DNA of 64,000 nucleotides, from contig NZ_JAKSYE010000118.1 in NCBI RefSeq assembly GCF_022829685.1, positions 1-64,000 of the forward strand, read 5' to 3'. The stretch's first letter is position 1. Every line of letters starts with the position of its first letter. The DNA comes from Methylobacterium sp. E-045. Lineage in GTDB: Bacteria; Pseudomonadota; Alphaproteobacteria; Rhizobiales; Beijerinckiaceae. Made by a program: the position numbers and the translations under genes. The notes under the pieces were generated by a model. That model was not told where the DNA came from. It did not search any database and was given only the letters and a program-made list of their open reading frames with translations. Below, piece after piece: positions 19,031-27,611 of this stretch.

Positions 19031-19049
19031 TGTTCTATTATTTAGAACG
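19031..19049. promoter_or_regulatory. Palindromic operator candidate before the exporter gene
   Basis: TGTTCTATTATTTAGAACG is a dyad with TGTTC and GAAC half-sites nine bases apart. It matches the sequence at 1888-1906 in 16 of 19 positions. A further TTGGAA and TTGTTC pair follows at about 19053-19066. It lies just after the transporter stop codon and about 100 bases before the exporter gene, so it probably governs the exporter-SorAB genes. Confidence 0.5.
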
Positions 19050-19148
19050 CTATTGGAAGATTGTTCTCGAAACAGGGTGTGCTTCAGCAAATAATTGCTA
19101 TGAGGGCATAGGAATAACGGCGCTATGGCTCGGCGCCGAGGGGTGACG

Positions 19149-20222
19149 ATGCTGCAGGACAATCGTTTCGTGACGCCGAAACCACCGCATCCGATCATGG
19201 AGCGCCTCACGGCCTTGGCACCAGGCATCGCACTCTGCATCGCGGTGACCCTCGCCTCGATCGGCCTGCAGCATCTGGAGGAGGGAGCGGTCGAGCACCC
19301 CTATATCGAGGCTCTCGTTATCGCGATCCTGCTTGGTATGGCGATCCGGACGTTCTGGCAGCCGAGCGCGCTCTGGCGCTCTGGCATCGCTTTCAGCGCC
19401 AAGCAATTGCTCGAAGTCGCAGTGATGCTGCTCGGCGCCTCGATCAGCTTTGCGGCGATCATCGCCTCCGGTCCCCTGCTCCTCGCCGCGATCGTCGCAA
19501 CGGTGATCGTAACGATCGCCGCGAGCTTCATGATCAGCCGCATGCTCGGCCTCGCCGTGCGGATTTCGATCCTCATCGCCTGCGGCAACTCGATCTGCGG
19601 AAACTCGGCCATCGCGGCAGTGGCCCCGGTGATCGGAGCGAGTAGCGATGACATCGCGTCCTCAATCTCCTTCACCGCGATCCTGGGCGTCCTGATGGTG
19701 CTGGGCTTGCCGCTCCTGATCCCGCTACTGGGGTTGGGCGCGAGCCAGTATGGAATCCTCGCCGGCCTCACCGTCTACGCAGTGCCGCAGGTCCTTGCGG
19801 CCACCGTCCCGGCTGGTCTCGTCGCGACGCAGATCGGCACGTTGGTCAAGCTCGTACGCGTGCTTATGCTCGGCCCGGTCGTGGTAGGCCTCTCGCTTCT
19901 CGCTCCGCGCTTCAGCGGCACCCAGAGCGATCCGGCGAAGTCCCGCAGGTTCGATCCGTTCAAGCTGGTGCCGTGGTTCATCCTCGGCTTCCTCCTCCTC
20001 GCGGCCTGCCGCTCGCTCGGCCTTGTGCTCGACGTCGCGCTTGGGCCGATCACGAAAATCGCCGGCTACCTCACCGTCGTCTCAATGGCCGCCCTCGGGC
20101 TCGGTGTCGACGTGCGCGTGATTGGTCGAGTCGGCAGTCGCGTCACGGCGGCCGTGACGCTGTCGCTCGTGCTGCTTCTGCTGATCAGCCTCGGACTGAT
20201 CCACCTGCTTAGGCTCGGCTGA
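19149..20222 (+). CDS. YeiH-family putative sulfite/sulfate exporter
   Basis: A 357-residue integral membrane protein with about ten hydrophobic segments and the family core CGNSICGNSAIAAVAPVIGA, plus AKQLLEVAVMLLGASISF and YLTVVSMAALGLGVDVRVI. YeiH-family genes (TauZ and relatives) are found next to sulfonate catabolic genes and are taken to export sulfate or sulfite. ATG 19149 follows GAGGGG; an in-frame ATG at 19125 is an alternative. It lies directly before the sulfite dehydrogenase genes. A decayed second copy is at 25949-26240. Confidence 0.86.
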   Translation: MLQDNRFVTPKPPHPIMERLTALAPGIALCIAVTLASIGLQHLEEGAVEHPYIEALVIAILLGMAIRTFWQPSALWRSGIAFSAKQLLEVAVMLLGASISFAAIIASGPLLLAAIVATVIVTIAASFMISRMLGLAVRISILIACGNSICGNSAIAAVAPVIGASSDDIASSISFTAILGVLMVLGLPLLIPLLGLGASQYGILAGLTVYAVPQVLAATVPAGLVATQIGTLVKLVRVLMLGPVVVGLSLLAPRFSGTQSDPAKSRRFDPFKLVPWFILGFLLLAACRSLGLVLDVALGPITKIAGYLTVVSMAALGLGVDVRVIGRVGSRVTAAVTLSLVLLLLISLGLIHLLRLG

Positions 20223-20280
20223 GGGCGGATATCGACGGACACAGCCGCCGAAGAGGGGGCTGACAACGATGGAGGAAGCC

Positions 20281-21495
20281 ATGTTGCATCGACGCGACGT
20301 CCTGCGCGGAGCCGGCGCCGCCGTTCTTACCGCGGCGGGACCATTCGGAGGGCGCTCCGCCCAAGGGGCGGGTACCGACGACGTCATGTTGCCGTTCGGA
20401 AATGGCGAGCGCGCCCTCGTGAAGTATCCCGGCAAGCGCCCACTCATCCAGATGACGAGCCGGCCGCCGCAACTCGAGACGCCGTTCTCGGTGTTCGACG
20501 AAGGTCCGATTACGTCCAACGATGCCTTCTTCGTGCGCTATCACCTCGCCGGCCTGCCCAGCGAGATCGATCCCGACACGTACCGCCTTGAGATCAAGGG
20601 CAAGGTCAACACACCCTTGTCGCTCACCCTCGCCGACCTGAAGAGGCTCGACTCCATCGAGATCACGGCGGTCAACCAATGCTCGGGGAATTCCCGCGGC
20701 TTCTTCGAGCCGCGCGTCGCAGGAGGCCAGCTCGCCAACGGCGCCATGGGCTGCGCGCGATGGAAGGGCGTCCCGCTCAAGACCGTACTCGAGCGGGCAG
20801 GGATCCAGGCCGATGTGAAGCAGGCGGTTTTCGAAGGGCTTGACGGGCCGGTGCTGGAGGCGACGCCGGACTTTGCCAAGTCGCTGAATATCGATCATGC
20901 CGTCAACGGCGAGGTGATGCTGGCCTATGCCATGAACGGCGAAGACTTGCCCTTCCTCAACGGCTTTCCCCTCCGGCTCGTGGTGCCGGGCTATTACGGC
21001 ACCTACTGGCTCAAGCATCTCAACGCGATCACCTTGATCGACACGGTCTTCGAGAAGTTCTGGATGAAGCCGGCCTATCGCATCCCGGCCAATGCCTGCG
21101 CCTGCACGGAACCGGGTGGAAAAATGCCGGCCGAGACGGTGCCAATCAACACGTTCAACGTCCGTTCCTTCGTTACCAGCCTCGCCGACGGCTCCAGGAT
21201 CAGGGCTGGCACGATGCCCTTGCGCGGCATCGCCTTCGACGGCGGTTCCGGCATCAAGGACGTCGTAGTGTCGACCGACGACGGAAAGAGCTGGGTACCA
21301 GCCTCGCTCGGCACCGATCTCGGGCGCTTTGCCTTCCGTCAATGGAGCCTGAACGTCGACCTCGCCGAAGGACGACACGCGATTCGGGTCAGGGCGACGA
21401 GCCAGGCCGGGCAGACCCAGCCGATGGATCCGCTCTGGAACCCGCCCGGCTACATGCGCAACGTCGTCGAGACGACGCATGTCACGGCAAGCTGA
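20281..21495 (+). CDS. sorA: Sulfite dehydrogenase molybdopterin subunit (SorA-like), periplasmic
   Basis: A 404-residue sulfite-oxidase-family protein. It begins with a Tat-type signal (HRRDVLRGAGAAVLTAAG). The Moco-ligating cysteine is in AVNQCSGNSRGFF, followed by GARWKGV-like sequence (GCARWKGVPLKTVL) and the Mo-co dimerisation domain from about residue 280. ATG 20281 has GGAGG six bases upstream. With the cytochrome c encoded next it should oxidise periplasmic sulfite to sulfate and pass electrons to the respiratory chain, removing the toxic product of Xsc. Confidence 0.9.
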   Translation: MLHRRDVLRGAGAAVLTAAGPFGGRSAQGAGTDDVMLPFGNGERALVKYPGKRPLIQMTSRPPQLETPFSVFDEGPITSNDAFFVRYHLAGLPSEIDPDTYRLEIKGKVNTPLSLTLADLKRLDSIEITAVNQCSGNSRGFFEPRVAGGQLANGAMGCARWKGVPLKTVLERAGIQADVKQAVFEGLDGPVLEATPDFAKSLNIDHAVNGEVMLAYAMNGEDLPFLNGFPLRLVVPGYYGTYWLKHLNAITLIDTVFEKFWMKPAYRIPANACACTEPGGKMPAETVPINTFNVRSFVTSLADGSRIRAGTMPLRGIAFDGGSGIKDVVVSTDDGKSWVPASLGTDLGRFAFRQWSLNVDLAEGRHAIRVRATSQAGQTQPMDPLWNPPGYMRNVVETTHVTAS

Positions 21496-21506
21496 GGAAG
21501 ATCGCC

Positions 21507-21809
21507 ATGACCCGCTTCACCACGGCGGCCATCGCCGCGTTCTGGCTTTCGACGGGCGTGGCCCTTGCCATTCCCAAGACCTACGACATGCCCCAGGAGA
21601 CCGCGAAGCTGCATACCGGCTCCGGGGTCGAGGTCGCGGAGGCGCATTGCCTCACTTGCCATTCGCCGGACTACATCGCCATGCAGCCGGGCCAGAAGGG
21701 TCACGCCTTCTGGAGCGCCGAAGTCACCAAGATGATCAAGACATTCGGGGCGCCGATCGAGGAGGAGGACGCTAAAAAGATTGCAGACTATCTCGCGGCG
21801 ACCTACTGA
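21507..21809 (+). CDS. sorB: Sulfite dehydrogenase cytochrome c subunit (SorB-like)
   Basis: A 100-residue protein with a Sec signal peptide (residues about 1-20, ending ALA), one haem c site CLTCH, and a distal methionine candidate in KMIKTFGAPI. Size and organisation match SorB of the SorAB sulfite dehydrogenase. It starts 11 bases after sorA, with AGGAAG upstream. It would accept electrons from SorA in the periplasm. A strong inverted repeat follows at 21828-21859. Confidence 0.87.
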   Translation: MTRFTTAAIAAFWLSTGVALAIPKTYDMPQETAKLHTGSGVEVAEAHCLTCHSPDYIAMQPGQKGHAFWSAEVTKMIKTFGAPIEEEDAKKIADYLAATY

Positions 21810-21827
21810 CGAGGTCAGCATGCAACG

Positions 21828-21859
21828 AAGGGAGCAGCGGGTTGCCCCGCCACTCCCTT
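21828..21859. terminator. Hairpin between convergent sorB and xsc
   Basis: AAGGGAG and GCGGG arms pair with CCCGC and CTCCCTT across a short loop, giving a long GC-rich hairpin between the convergent stop codons at 21809 and 21880. There is no strong T-run on either side. Bidirectional termination is inferred from the structure and position. Confidence 0.55.
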
Positions 21860-21879
21860 CCTCCTCGGTGCACCGGTTT

Positions 21880-23655
21880 TCACGCCGGCCGTTGCGGCCG
21901 CATGTCGGCCTTTTCGATGCCCGCGACTTGCACCGGCTTCTTCATCGCGTCGCGGCGGAAGGGCTCACCGAGTTCCTGATTCAGGATCACCTCGATGAAG
22001 GTGGTGACGCCGTTCGATTGTGCCTCCCCGGCTTGCTGGATCGCCTCGGTTAGGGCTTGCTGTGTGTCAACACGGATCCCCTTGAAACCGCAGCCATCGG
22101 CGATCCGGGCATAGCTCAGCTTCGGATCGAGCTCGGTGCCGACGAAGTTGTTGTCATACCAGAGCGTCGTGTTGCGCTTCTCCGCCCCCCATTGGAAATT
22201 GCGGAAGATCACCATCGTGATGGCCGGCCATTCATCACGGCCGATCGAGGTCATCTCGTTCATCGAGATGCCGAAGGCACCATCGCCCGCAAAGCCGAAC
22301 ACGGGCGCATCGGGGCAGCCGATCTTCGCGCCGATGATCGAGGGGAAGGCATAGCCGCAGGGGCCGAACATGCCAGGCGCCAGATATCTGCGCGGCTTTT
22401 CGAAACTCGGATAAGCGTTCCCGATGGCGCAGTTGTTGCCGATGTCGGTCGACATGATCGCGCCGCGCGGCATCCCGGCCTGGATAGCACGCCAAGCCTG
22501 CCTGGGCGACATCTTCACGCTCTCGCGTTCGCGCGCCTCCGAATTCCAGCTCGTGCCCTCATCGTCCTCCTCGTGATCGATCGAGGACAGGGCTTGAGCC
22601 CAGGCCGATTTGGTGCGGTGGATCAGCGACGTTCGCTCGTTTCGGTCGGCGTCGCCGGCCGTTGCGGGGAGCTGTTCCAGGAGCGCCCGGGCCACATGCT
22701 TTGCATCGCCGCAGATACCGACTGAGATCTTCTTAGTAAGACCAATCCGGTCGGGATTGATATCCACCTGGATGATCTTAGCGGTCTTCGGCCAGTAATC
22801 GATCCCGTAGCCGGGCAGCGTCGAGAACGGGTTAAGACGGGTGCCAAGCGCCAGCACCACGTCGGCCTTAGCGATTAGCTCCATCGCCGCCTTCGAGCCG
22901 TTATAACCGAGGGGCCCGACGGCGAGGGGATGCGAGCCGGGGAACGAGTCGTTGTGCTGGTAACCGCAGCAGACCGGTGCATCTAGTCGTTCGGCCAGCT
23001 CGACAGATTCTGCAATGGCATCGCCGATAACCACACCCGCACCGTTGAGGATCACTGGGAACTTGGCGCCGGCCAAAAGCTCGGCCGCGTCGGCGATCGC
23101 CTGCTTGCCGCCTGTCGACCGCTCCAGCCGCACGATCTGCGGAAGCTCGACGTCGATGACGTGGGTCCAGTAGTCGCGTGGGATGTTGATCTGGGCCGGG
23201 GCACAACCGCGCCAGGCCTTCTCGATCACCCGATTCAGGACCTCGGCGACGCGGGTCGGGTCGCGGACCTCCTCCTGGTAGCAGACCATGTCCTCGAAGA
23301 GCGCCATCTGCTCGACCTCCTGAAAGCCGCCCTGGCCGATGGTCTTGTTAGCCGCCTGCGGCGTCACCAAAAGCATCGGCGTGTGGTTCCAATAGGCCGT
23401 CTTGATTGCGGTGACGAAGCCAGTGACGCCTGGGCCGTTCTGAGCCACGGCCATCGCCATCTTGCCGGTTACGCGGGAATAGCCGTCGGCGATCAGCGCC
23501 GCATTGCTCTCGTGCGCACAGTCCCAGAACGTGATGCCGGCCCGGGGAAACAGGTCCGACACCGGCATCATGGCAGAACCGATGATGCCGAAGGCATGCT
23601 CGATCCCGTGCATCTGCAGCACTTTGATGAAAGCCTCTTCCGTGGTCATCCTCAT
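21880..23655 (-). CDS. xsc: Sulfoacetaldehyde acetyltransferase
   Basis: A 591-residue thiamine-diphosphate enzyme, the expected length for Xsc. It has the N-terminal TPP domain (HAFGIIGSAMMPVSDLFPRA), Xsc-typical QNGPGVTGFVTAIKTAYWNHT in parts and NKTIGQGGFQEVEQMALF, and the C-terminal cofactor motif GDGAFGISMNEM with IFRN. ATG 23655 is chosen since GGGAGA precedes it. It converts sulfoacetaldehyde and phosphate to acetyl phosphate and sulfite, the desulfonation step where taurine, isethionate and sulfoacetate routes meet. It is divergent from the IclR gene at 23875. Confidence 0.94.
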   Translation of the reverse strand: MRMTTEEAFIKVLQMHGIEHAFGIIGSAMMPVSDLFPRAGITFWDCAHESNAALIADGYSRVTGKMAMAVAQNGPGVTGFVTAIKTAYWNHTPMLLVTPQAANKTIGQGGFQEVEQMALFEDMVCYQEEVRDPTRVAEVLNRVIEKAWRGCAPAQINIPRDYWTHVIDVELPQIVRLERSTGGKQAIADAAELLAGAKFPVILNGAGVVIGDAIAESVELAERLDAPVCCGYQHNDSFPGSHPLAVGPLGYNGSKAAMELIAKADVVLALGTRLNPFSTLPGYGIDYWPKTAKIIQVDINPDRIGLTKKISVGICGDAKHVARALLEQLPATAGDADRNERTSLIHRTKSAWAQALSSIDHEEDDEGTSWNSEARERESVKMSPRQAWRAIQAGMPRGAIMSTDIGNNCAIGNAYPSFEKPRRYLAPGMFGPCGYAFPSIIGAKIGCPDAPVFGFAGDGAFGISMNEMTSIGRDEWPAITMVIFRNFQWGAEKRNTTLWYDNNFVGTELDPKLSYARIADGCGFKGIRVDTQQALTEAIQQAGEAQSNGVTTFIEVILNQELGEPFRRDAMKKPVQVAGIEKADMRPQRPA

Positions 23656-23874
23656 GGCGCGCTCTCCCAGCATGGCTGTGCCAAGTCGTTGACGGTCGTT
23701 CGTACCTCGGACGGCAGCGCATGGTCGTGGCGGCCAAACCGAATCTGGGAGAGGACGCGCAACGCGCTGTCGCTTACCCAGACCGAAACTAACCGCGATC
23801 GACAACCGCACGCAACGTTAATCTCAATTTTTTGCTTCTTTCATTCAGGAAAATGGAATATCAAGTTGGCAACC

Positions 23875-24636
23875 ATGGATGACGTCACCGAATCGTCGCC
23901 GGCTCTTAAGGCTTTCAGCCTGCTGGAGATCATCGCTGCGATGGATCACGCGCCGACGCTCGCAGAGCTCACGGAATCCGCGAACCTGCCGAAACCGACA
24001 CTGCATCGGTGGTTGAGCATGCTGGAGGGAGCGGAGTTGATTCGGAGGTTGCCAGATGGCCGGCGCTACGAGCTAGCATCGCGGGCGACCGCGCTTGCCT
24101 TTGCGATCCTGTCGAACAATCCCGGCTCGACCCAGCGTCATCAGATCTTGGAGCGCGTCGTACGCGCGCTCGGCGAGTCATGCAACCTGACGGTGCTGGA
24201 AGGAAGCGAGGTCATGTATCTCGATCGCGTAGAGGCCGCTGCGCCGCTCCGCGTTGCCTTCCAGAAGGGCTCACGTGTCCCCGTGCACGCCTCCGCCAGC
24301 GGCAAGATGTTTTTGGCGATGATGCCGCCGGCCAAGCGCGACCGCATGATCGGCACCCTTATGCTGGAGCGCTACACCGCCAACACCCTGGCCGATGTCG
24401 CTGCGCTTAACGAAGAACTGAGCCGGATCAGGCGCGATGGCTACGCCTTCGACGACGAGGAATTTCTGTCCGGCCTTTTCTGCGTGGCTGTGCCTATCTT
24501 CGACCGCAATGGCCGCGATTGCCTCGCCGCACTCGCGCTCCAGGCCCCGGTAGTGCGGCTGTCGCGAGGCAATGCGGCGGAGCGTCTCCCGACCCTGCGC
24601 GAAGCAGCCGAAGCCCTTGCCTTGACCCTGCGATAA
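23875..24636 (+). CDS. IclR-family regulator of the xsc/isethionate genes
   Basis: A 253-residue IclR protein from ATG 23875. The winged helix is in residues about 10-70 (PTLAELTESANLPKPTLHRWLSML); the effector domain includes NLTVLEGSEVMYLDRVE and ASASGKMFLAM. It is divergent from xsc with 219 bases between the starts and lies 38 bases before acetate kinase, so it probably controls both. IseR, the regulator of isethionate genes in Cupriavidus, is of the IclR family, which fits. The extra N-terminal open frame back to 23161 is antisense to xsc and is not counted. Confidence 0.87.
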   Translation: MDDVTESSPALKAFSLLEIIAAMDHAPTLAELTESANLPKPTLHRWLSMLEGAELIRRLPDGRRYELASRATALAFAILSNNPGSTQRHQILERVVRALGESCNLTVLEGSEVMYLDRVEAAAPLRVAFQKGSRVPVHASASGKMFLAMMPPAKRDRMIGTLMLERYTANTLADVAALNEELSRIRRDGYAFDDEEFLSGLFCVAVPIFDRNGRDCLAALALQAPVVRLSRGNAAERLPTLREAAEALALTLR

Positions 24637-24674
24637 GCGCCGCACGGCGCACAACCAGAGAGGACATGCGCGCC

Positions 24675-25841
24675 ATGGACAAAGCCTTCCTCGTCCTCAA
24701 CGCCGGATCATCGAGCGTGAAGTTCGCACTCTTCCGGGCAGAGTCGCTCGAACCGCTGTGCCGAGGCGGCATCGAAGGGATCGGAGGAAAGGCACAGTTC
24801 GGCGGAGCCAAGGGGCGAGAAGCCGTCCTGTTCGACAGGGAGGCACTGTCGGAATCGAGCAACCACGAGGTCGCGACCTGCTGGCTCCTCGACGCCATAA
24901 GGCATTCGGACCATGTCGCCCTCGCCGCCGCCGGGCATCGCGTCGTCCATGGCGGCCCGGATTTCGCAACGCCCGTCGCAATCGATGATGCAGTCCTCGC
25001 CGCCCTCGATTCCTTGGTCCCACTGGCCCCTGCGCACCAGCCGCACAACCTCGCGGCGATCCGCGCCGTGGCGAAAGCATGGCCCGGTCTGCCGCAGGTT
25101 GCCTGTTTCGACACGGCCTTCCACCGGACCATGCCGCGCCTGGCCCAAATCTTTGCAATCCCGCACGAGCTGACCGACCAGGGCCTTGTCCGCTACGGCT
25201 TCCACGGCCTGTCATACCAGCACATCGCCGACGTATTGCCCGACATCGCCGGCGAGGCTGCGAGGGGCAGGGTCATTGTCTGCCATCTCGGCCATGGCGC
25301 TAGCCTCTGCGCCATGAACGAGCATCGCAGCGTCGCCACCACGATGGGCTTCACGGCGCTCGACGGGCTGATGATGGGCATGCGCTGCGGCACCATCGAT
25401 GCTGGGCTCGTGCTCTACCTAATCGAGCAACGCGGCATGACCCCGGCCGAGGTCTCCGAAATCCTCAACAGGCGATCAGGCCTCCTCGGCGTCTCCGGTA
25501 TCAGCAATGATGCGCGCACCTTGCTCGCCAGCGCGGATCCCCGCGCGGCCGAGGCGCTCGACCTGTTCGCCTACCGCGTGGTGCGCGAGGCCGGCTCGTT
25601 GATGGCAAGCCTCGGCGGCCTCGACGCCCTGGTATTCACCGCAGGAATCGGCGAGCGTTCGGCCCGGATCCGCTCAACGATCTGCCGAGGCCTGGGCTGG
25701 GCTGGCATCGCCCTCGACGAGACACGGAATGCGGCGAACGCGCCTTGTATCAGCGAAGACGGGTCAAAAGTCCCCGTCTTTGTTGTCCCGGCCGACGAGG
25801 AGTTGCCGATTGCCCGCGCTGTCGCGAGCGTAGGACGGTAA
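24675..25841 (+). CDS. ackA: Acetate kinase
   Basis: A 388-residue ASKHA kinase with the family motifs LVLNAGSSSVKFALF, GHRVVHGG, PHNLAAI, FDTAFHRTMP, YGFHGLSYQHI and the phosphate loop CHLGHGASL, and a late FTAGIGERSARIR. It converts acetyl phosphate and ADP to acetate and ATP. ATG 24675 gives the normal N-terminus; ATG 24666 is very close to the AGAGG site. Beside xsc it would use the acetyl phosphate released there, whereas many Xsc loci carry phosphotransacetylase instead. Here it could repay the ATP spent by the CoA ligase. Confidence 0.92.
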   Translation: MDKAFLVLNAGSSSVKFALFRAESLEPLCRGGIEGIGGKAQFGGAKGREAVLFDREALSESSNHEVATCWLLDAIRHSDHVALAAAGHRVVHGGPDFATPVAIDDAVLAALDSLVPLAPAHQPHNLAAIRAVAKAWPGLPQVACFDTAFHRTMPRLAQIFAIPHELTDQGLVRYGFHGLSYQHIADVLPDIAGEAARGRVIVCHLGHGASLCAMNEHRSVATTMGFTALDGLMMGMRCGTIDAGLVLYLIEQRGMTPAEVSEILNRRSGLLGVSGISNDARTLLASADPRAAEALDLFAYRVVREAGSLMASLGGLDALVFTAGIGERSARIRSTICRGLGWAGIALDETRNAANAPCISEDGSKVPVFVVPADEELPIARAVASVGR

Positions 25842-25948
25842 GCCTGCCCTCGAGAGAGGCTGGGTTGCTGAATATTATCGATGGTAGCTGCGGCCCTTGA
25901 GATTGATAGGATCGCGTTCGGCCTCAAAGAGCTTCTGGTAGAGCGGCG

Positions 25949-26240
25949 TCACCTATTCAGCATCATCGAGATCAGGGCGAGGCTGATCAGGATGAGCACG
26001 GCTAGGGATGCCGATACCGCCAGCGCGACTTGCGGTCCGACACGTATGACCGCCCGCAAATCCACGTCGAGGCCAAGTGCTCCCATGGAGACGACGGTCA
26101 GGGTGGCGGCTAAGTCAGAGCTCGGCGTTGTAAGCGAAGACTAGACAAGTTCGAGGGGCCGCATAGCGGCGAGGGTTAGAAATCCGAGAATTAACCAGGG
26201 CGCCACCTTGGAGAGCGATACGCGTGTGCTGAACAGTTAG
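25949..26240 (-). pseudogene. YeiH-family exporter remnant (C-terminal part)
   Basis: Reading the minus strand from about 26240 to the stop at 25949 gives KVAPWLILGFLTLAAMRPLE, then a TAG, then LAATLTVVSMGALGLDVDLR and an end in ISLALISMMLNR. These line up with the last 95 residues of the exporter at 19149-20222 (LVPWFILGFLLLAACRSLGL; YLTVVSMAALGLGVDVRV). One in-frame stop interrupts it and the N-terminal two thirds are missing. It is a decayed second copy at the edge of the sulfonate locus. Confidence 0.72.
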
Positions 26241-26495
26241 GGCCGACCTATTGGCACCGCCGCCGACGCTCCAGTGGATGGTTTTGTCACCGCCCTACAC
26301 AGAAGGCGGCAGCAATCGACAATCGCGCCGCTACCAGGAGGGTTCGACCAGCAGGCAGCGGCCGGGATCATGGGCGGCCTCCGGAACTGGAGGCACCATG
26401 CGGACTCTATGGTCGACGCGGGGCAAACGCCGGCACCATCGCGTTTACGACACGCTCCACGTTCGTGATCGTCCGGAAGGCGAGGCCGAGCTGAA
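26241..26495. other. Intergenic stretch with unassigned decayed sequence
   Basis: No intact gene was found. Forward frame 26390-26480 gives GANAGTIAFTTRSTFVIVRKA before a stop, which could be the end of a lost gene, but I cannot name a family. The sequence lies between the exporter remnant and the end of the LysR gene. Confidence 0.3.
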
Positions 26496-27419
26496 CTATT
26501 CGGCGGCTGCGCTGTGGGACATCTCGTCCTCGTCTTGGCTGTCGTCGGCGGTCGCACCCGAGACACCGAGCTCGATGTGGCGCGCGAAGTGTTCGGCGGC
26601 CTGGGACAGCCCCTGCATTCGTCGCCAGAGCATGATGTCGACCTCCGGCAGTTCGGGAAGCCCGGAGTCCGGCGGCAACCGCTCAAGGCCGTTAACGTGG
26701 ACCGAAGCCGACAGCACGAGCACGGCTGCATCGGCGAGCGCCATCGCCTGAAGCCCCGCAATGCTTTCCGACACGCAGGCGATGCGCCAGCCGACGCCTG
26801 CCTCGTTCAACGCCGCGAGCGCGACGTCGCGGTAGAGATTGCCCTCGGGCAGCATAGCGAGTGGCACGGACGAGCGGCGGTGCGCCTCGCCGTTTACAGC
26901 GCCGAGCCAGACCAGCCGTTCCGAGCGCAGCCGCGTGGCGTTGCCGGTCTTCGGTCCGACGCCCGGCATGCGGGTCGCGATCGCCACATCCACGAGGCCT
27001 GCATCCATGTCAGCTGCGATCTGCCGCGACAGCGAGCAGCGCACCGAGACCTCGACGCGCGGATAGGCGCGGCGGAAGCTCGCTAGCGTCTTGGGCAGCA
27101 GATAGGCGGCATAGAGGTCCGGGCAGCCGAGCGTGACGCGGCCGTCGATCTCCTCCGACGAGAGCTTCATCTGCGCCTCGTCGTGCATCTTCAGCACCGC
27201 GCGCGCGTAAGGCAGCAGCGTCTCGCCCTGCGGCGTCAGCCTCAAATGCCGGAGATCGCTATCGAAGAGGGGGCGACCGGCAGCGTCTTCGAGTCGCTTG
27301 ATCTGCAGGCTGATGGCTGGCTGCGTCCTGAACAGCATCCGCGCTACGCGCGTCACGCTGCGCTCCTCGACCAGCAACACAAAGGTTCGGAGCAGAGAGA
27401 TTTCGAGTGGCCTCACCAT
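26496..27419 (-). CDS. LysR-family regulator of the ABC importer/monooxygenase genes
   Basis: A 307-residue LysR protein: helix-turn-helix in residues about 7-62 (LLRTFVLLVEERSVTRVARMLF, with TQPAISLQIKRLEDAAG) and an effector domain to about residue 290; the tail is acidic (DDSQDEDEMSH). It is divergent from the importer operon. A perfect 18-base dyad lies between them at 27437-27454, and a near-copy precedes the monooxygenase gene at 32799. These are the likely binding sites. Confidence 0.87.
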   Translation of the reverse strand: MVRPLEISLLRTFVLLVEERSVTRVARMLFRTQPAISLQIKRLEDAAGRPLFDSDLRHLRLTPQGETLLPYARAVLKMHDEAQMKLSSEEIDGRVTLGCPDLYAAYLLPKTLASFRRAYPRVEVSVRCSLSRQIAADMDAGLVDVAIATRMPGVGPKTGNATRLRSERLVWLGAVNGEAHRRSSVPLAMLPEGNLYRDVALAALNEAGVGWRIACVSESIAGLQAMALADAAVLVLSASVHVNGLERLPPDSGLPELPEVDIMLWRRMQGLSQAAEHFARHIELGVSGATADDSQDEDEMSHSAAAE

Positions 27420-27435
27420 ACAAGATAAATATTAC

Positions 27436-27466
27436 TTTGCTTTATGCAAAGCAATATAAATTTGCG
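27436..27466. promoter_or_regulatory. LysR operator, perfect dyad
   Basis: TTGCTTTATGCAAAGCAA (27437-27454) is a perfect inverted repeat of TTGCTTT around ATGC. The surrounding 31 bases recur at 32798-32828 with two differences. It lies 17 bases before the LysR start and about 145 before the importer operon, as expected for a LysR recognition site. Binding is inferred. Confidence 0.65.
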
Positions 27467-27611
27467 CTAATGTATCGCCGGGTAATAAGATTGAACAGAT
27501 CGAAGAACTCTGGACAATTATTTAGCTTATGCATAAAATTATAGCCGTAGTTGCACGCCGAATGGGCAATTGCTCGGCCGCGACTGCATCGCGCCTCGCG
27601 AGGCGTGCGTC

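Noticed and set aside
20209-21480. Long minus-strand open frame (423 codons) opposite sorA
   Set aside because: It is the antisense shadow of a clear sulfite dehydrogenase gene, arginine- and histidine-rich, with no domain.
21880-23655. Acetolactate synthase or other generic TPP enzyme
   Set aside because: Sequence throughout, including NKTIGQGGFQEVEQMALF, and the sorAB/sulfonate context fit Xsc better.
23161-23874. N-terminal extension of the second IclR gene
   Set aside because: It is antisense to xsc; the ATG at 23875 gives the normal IclR N-terminus.
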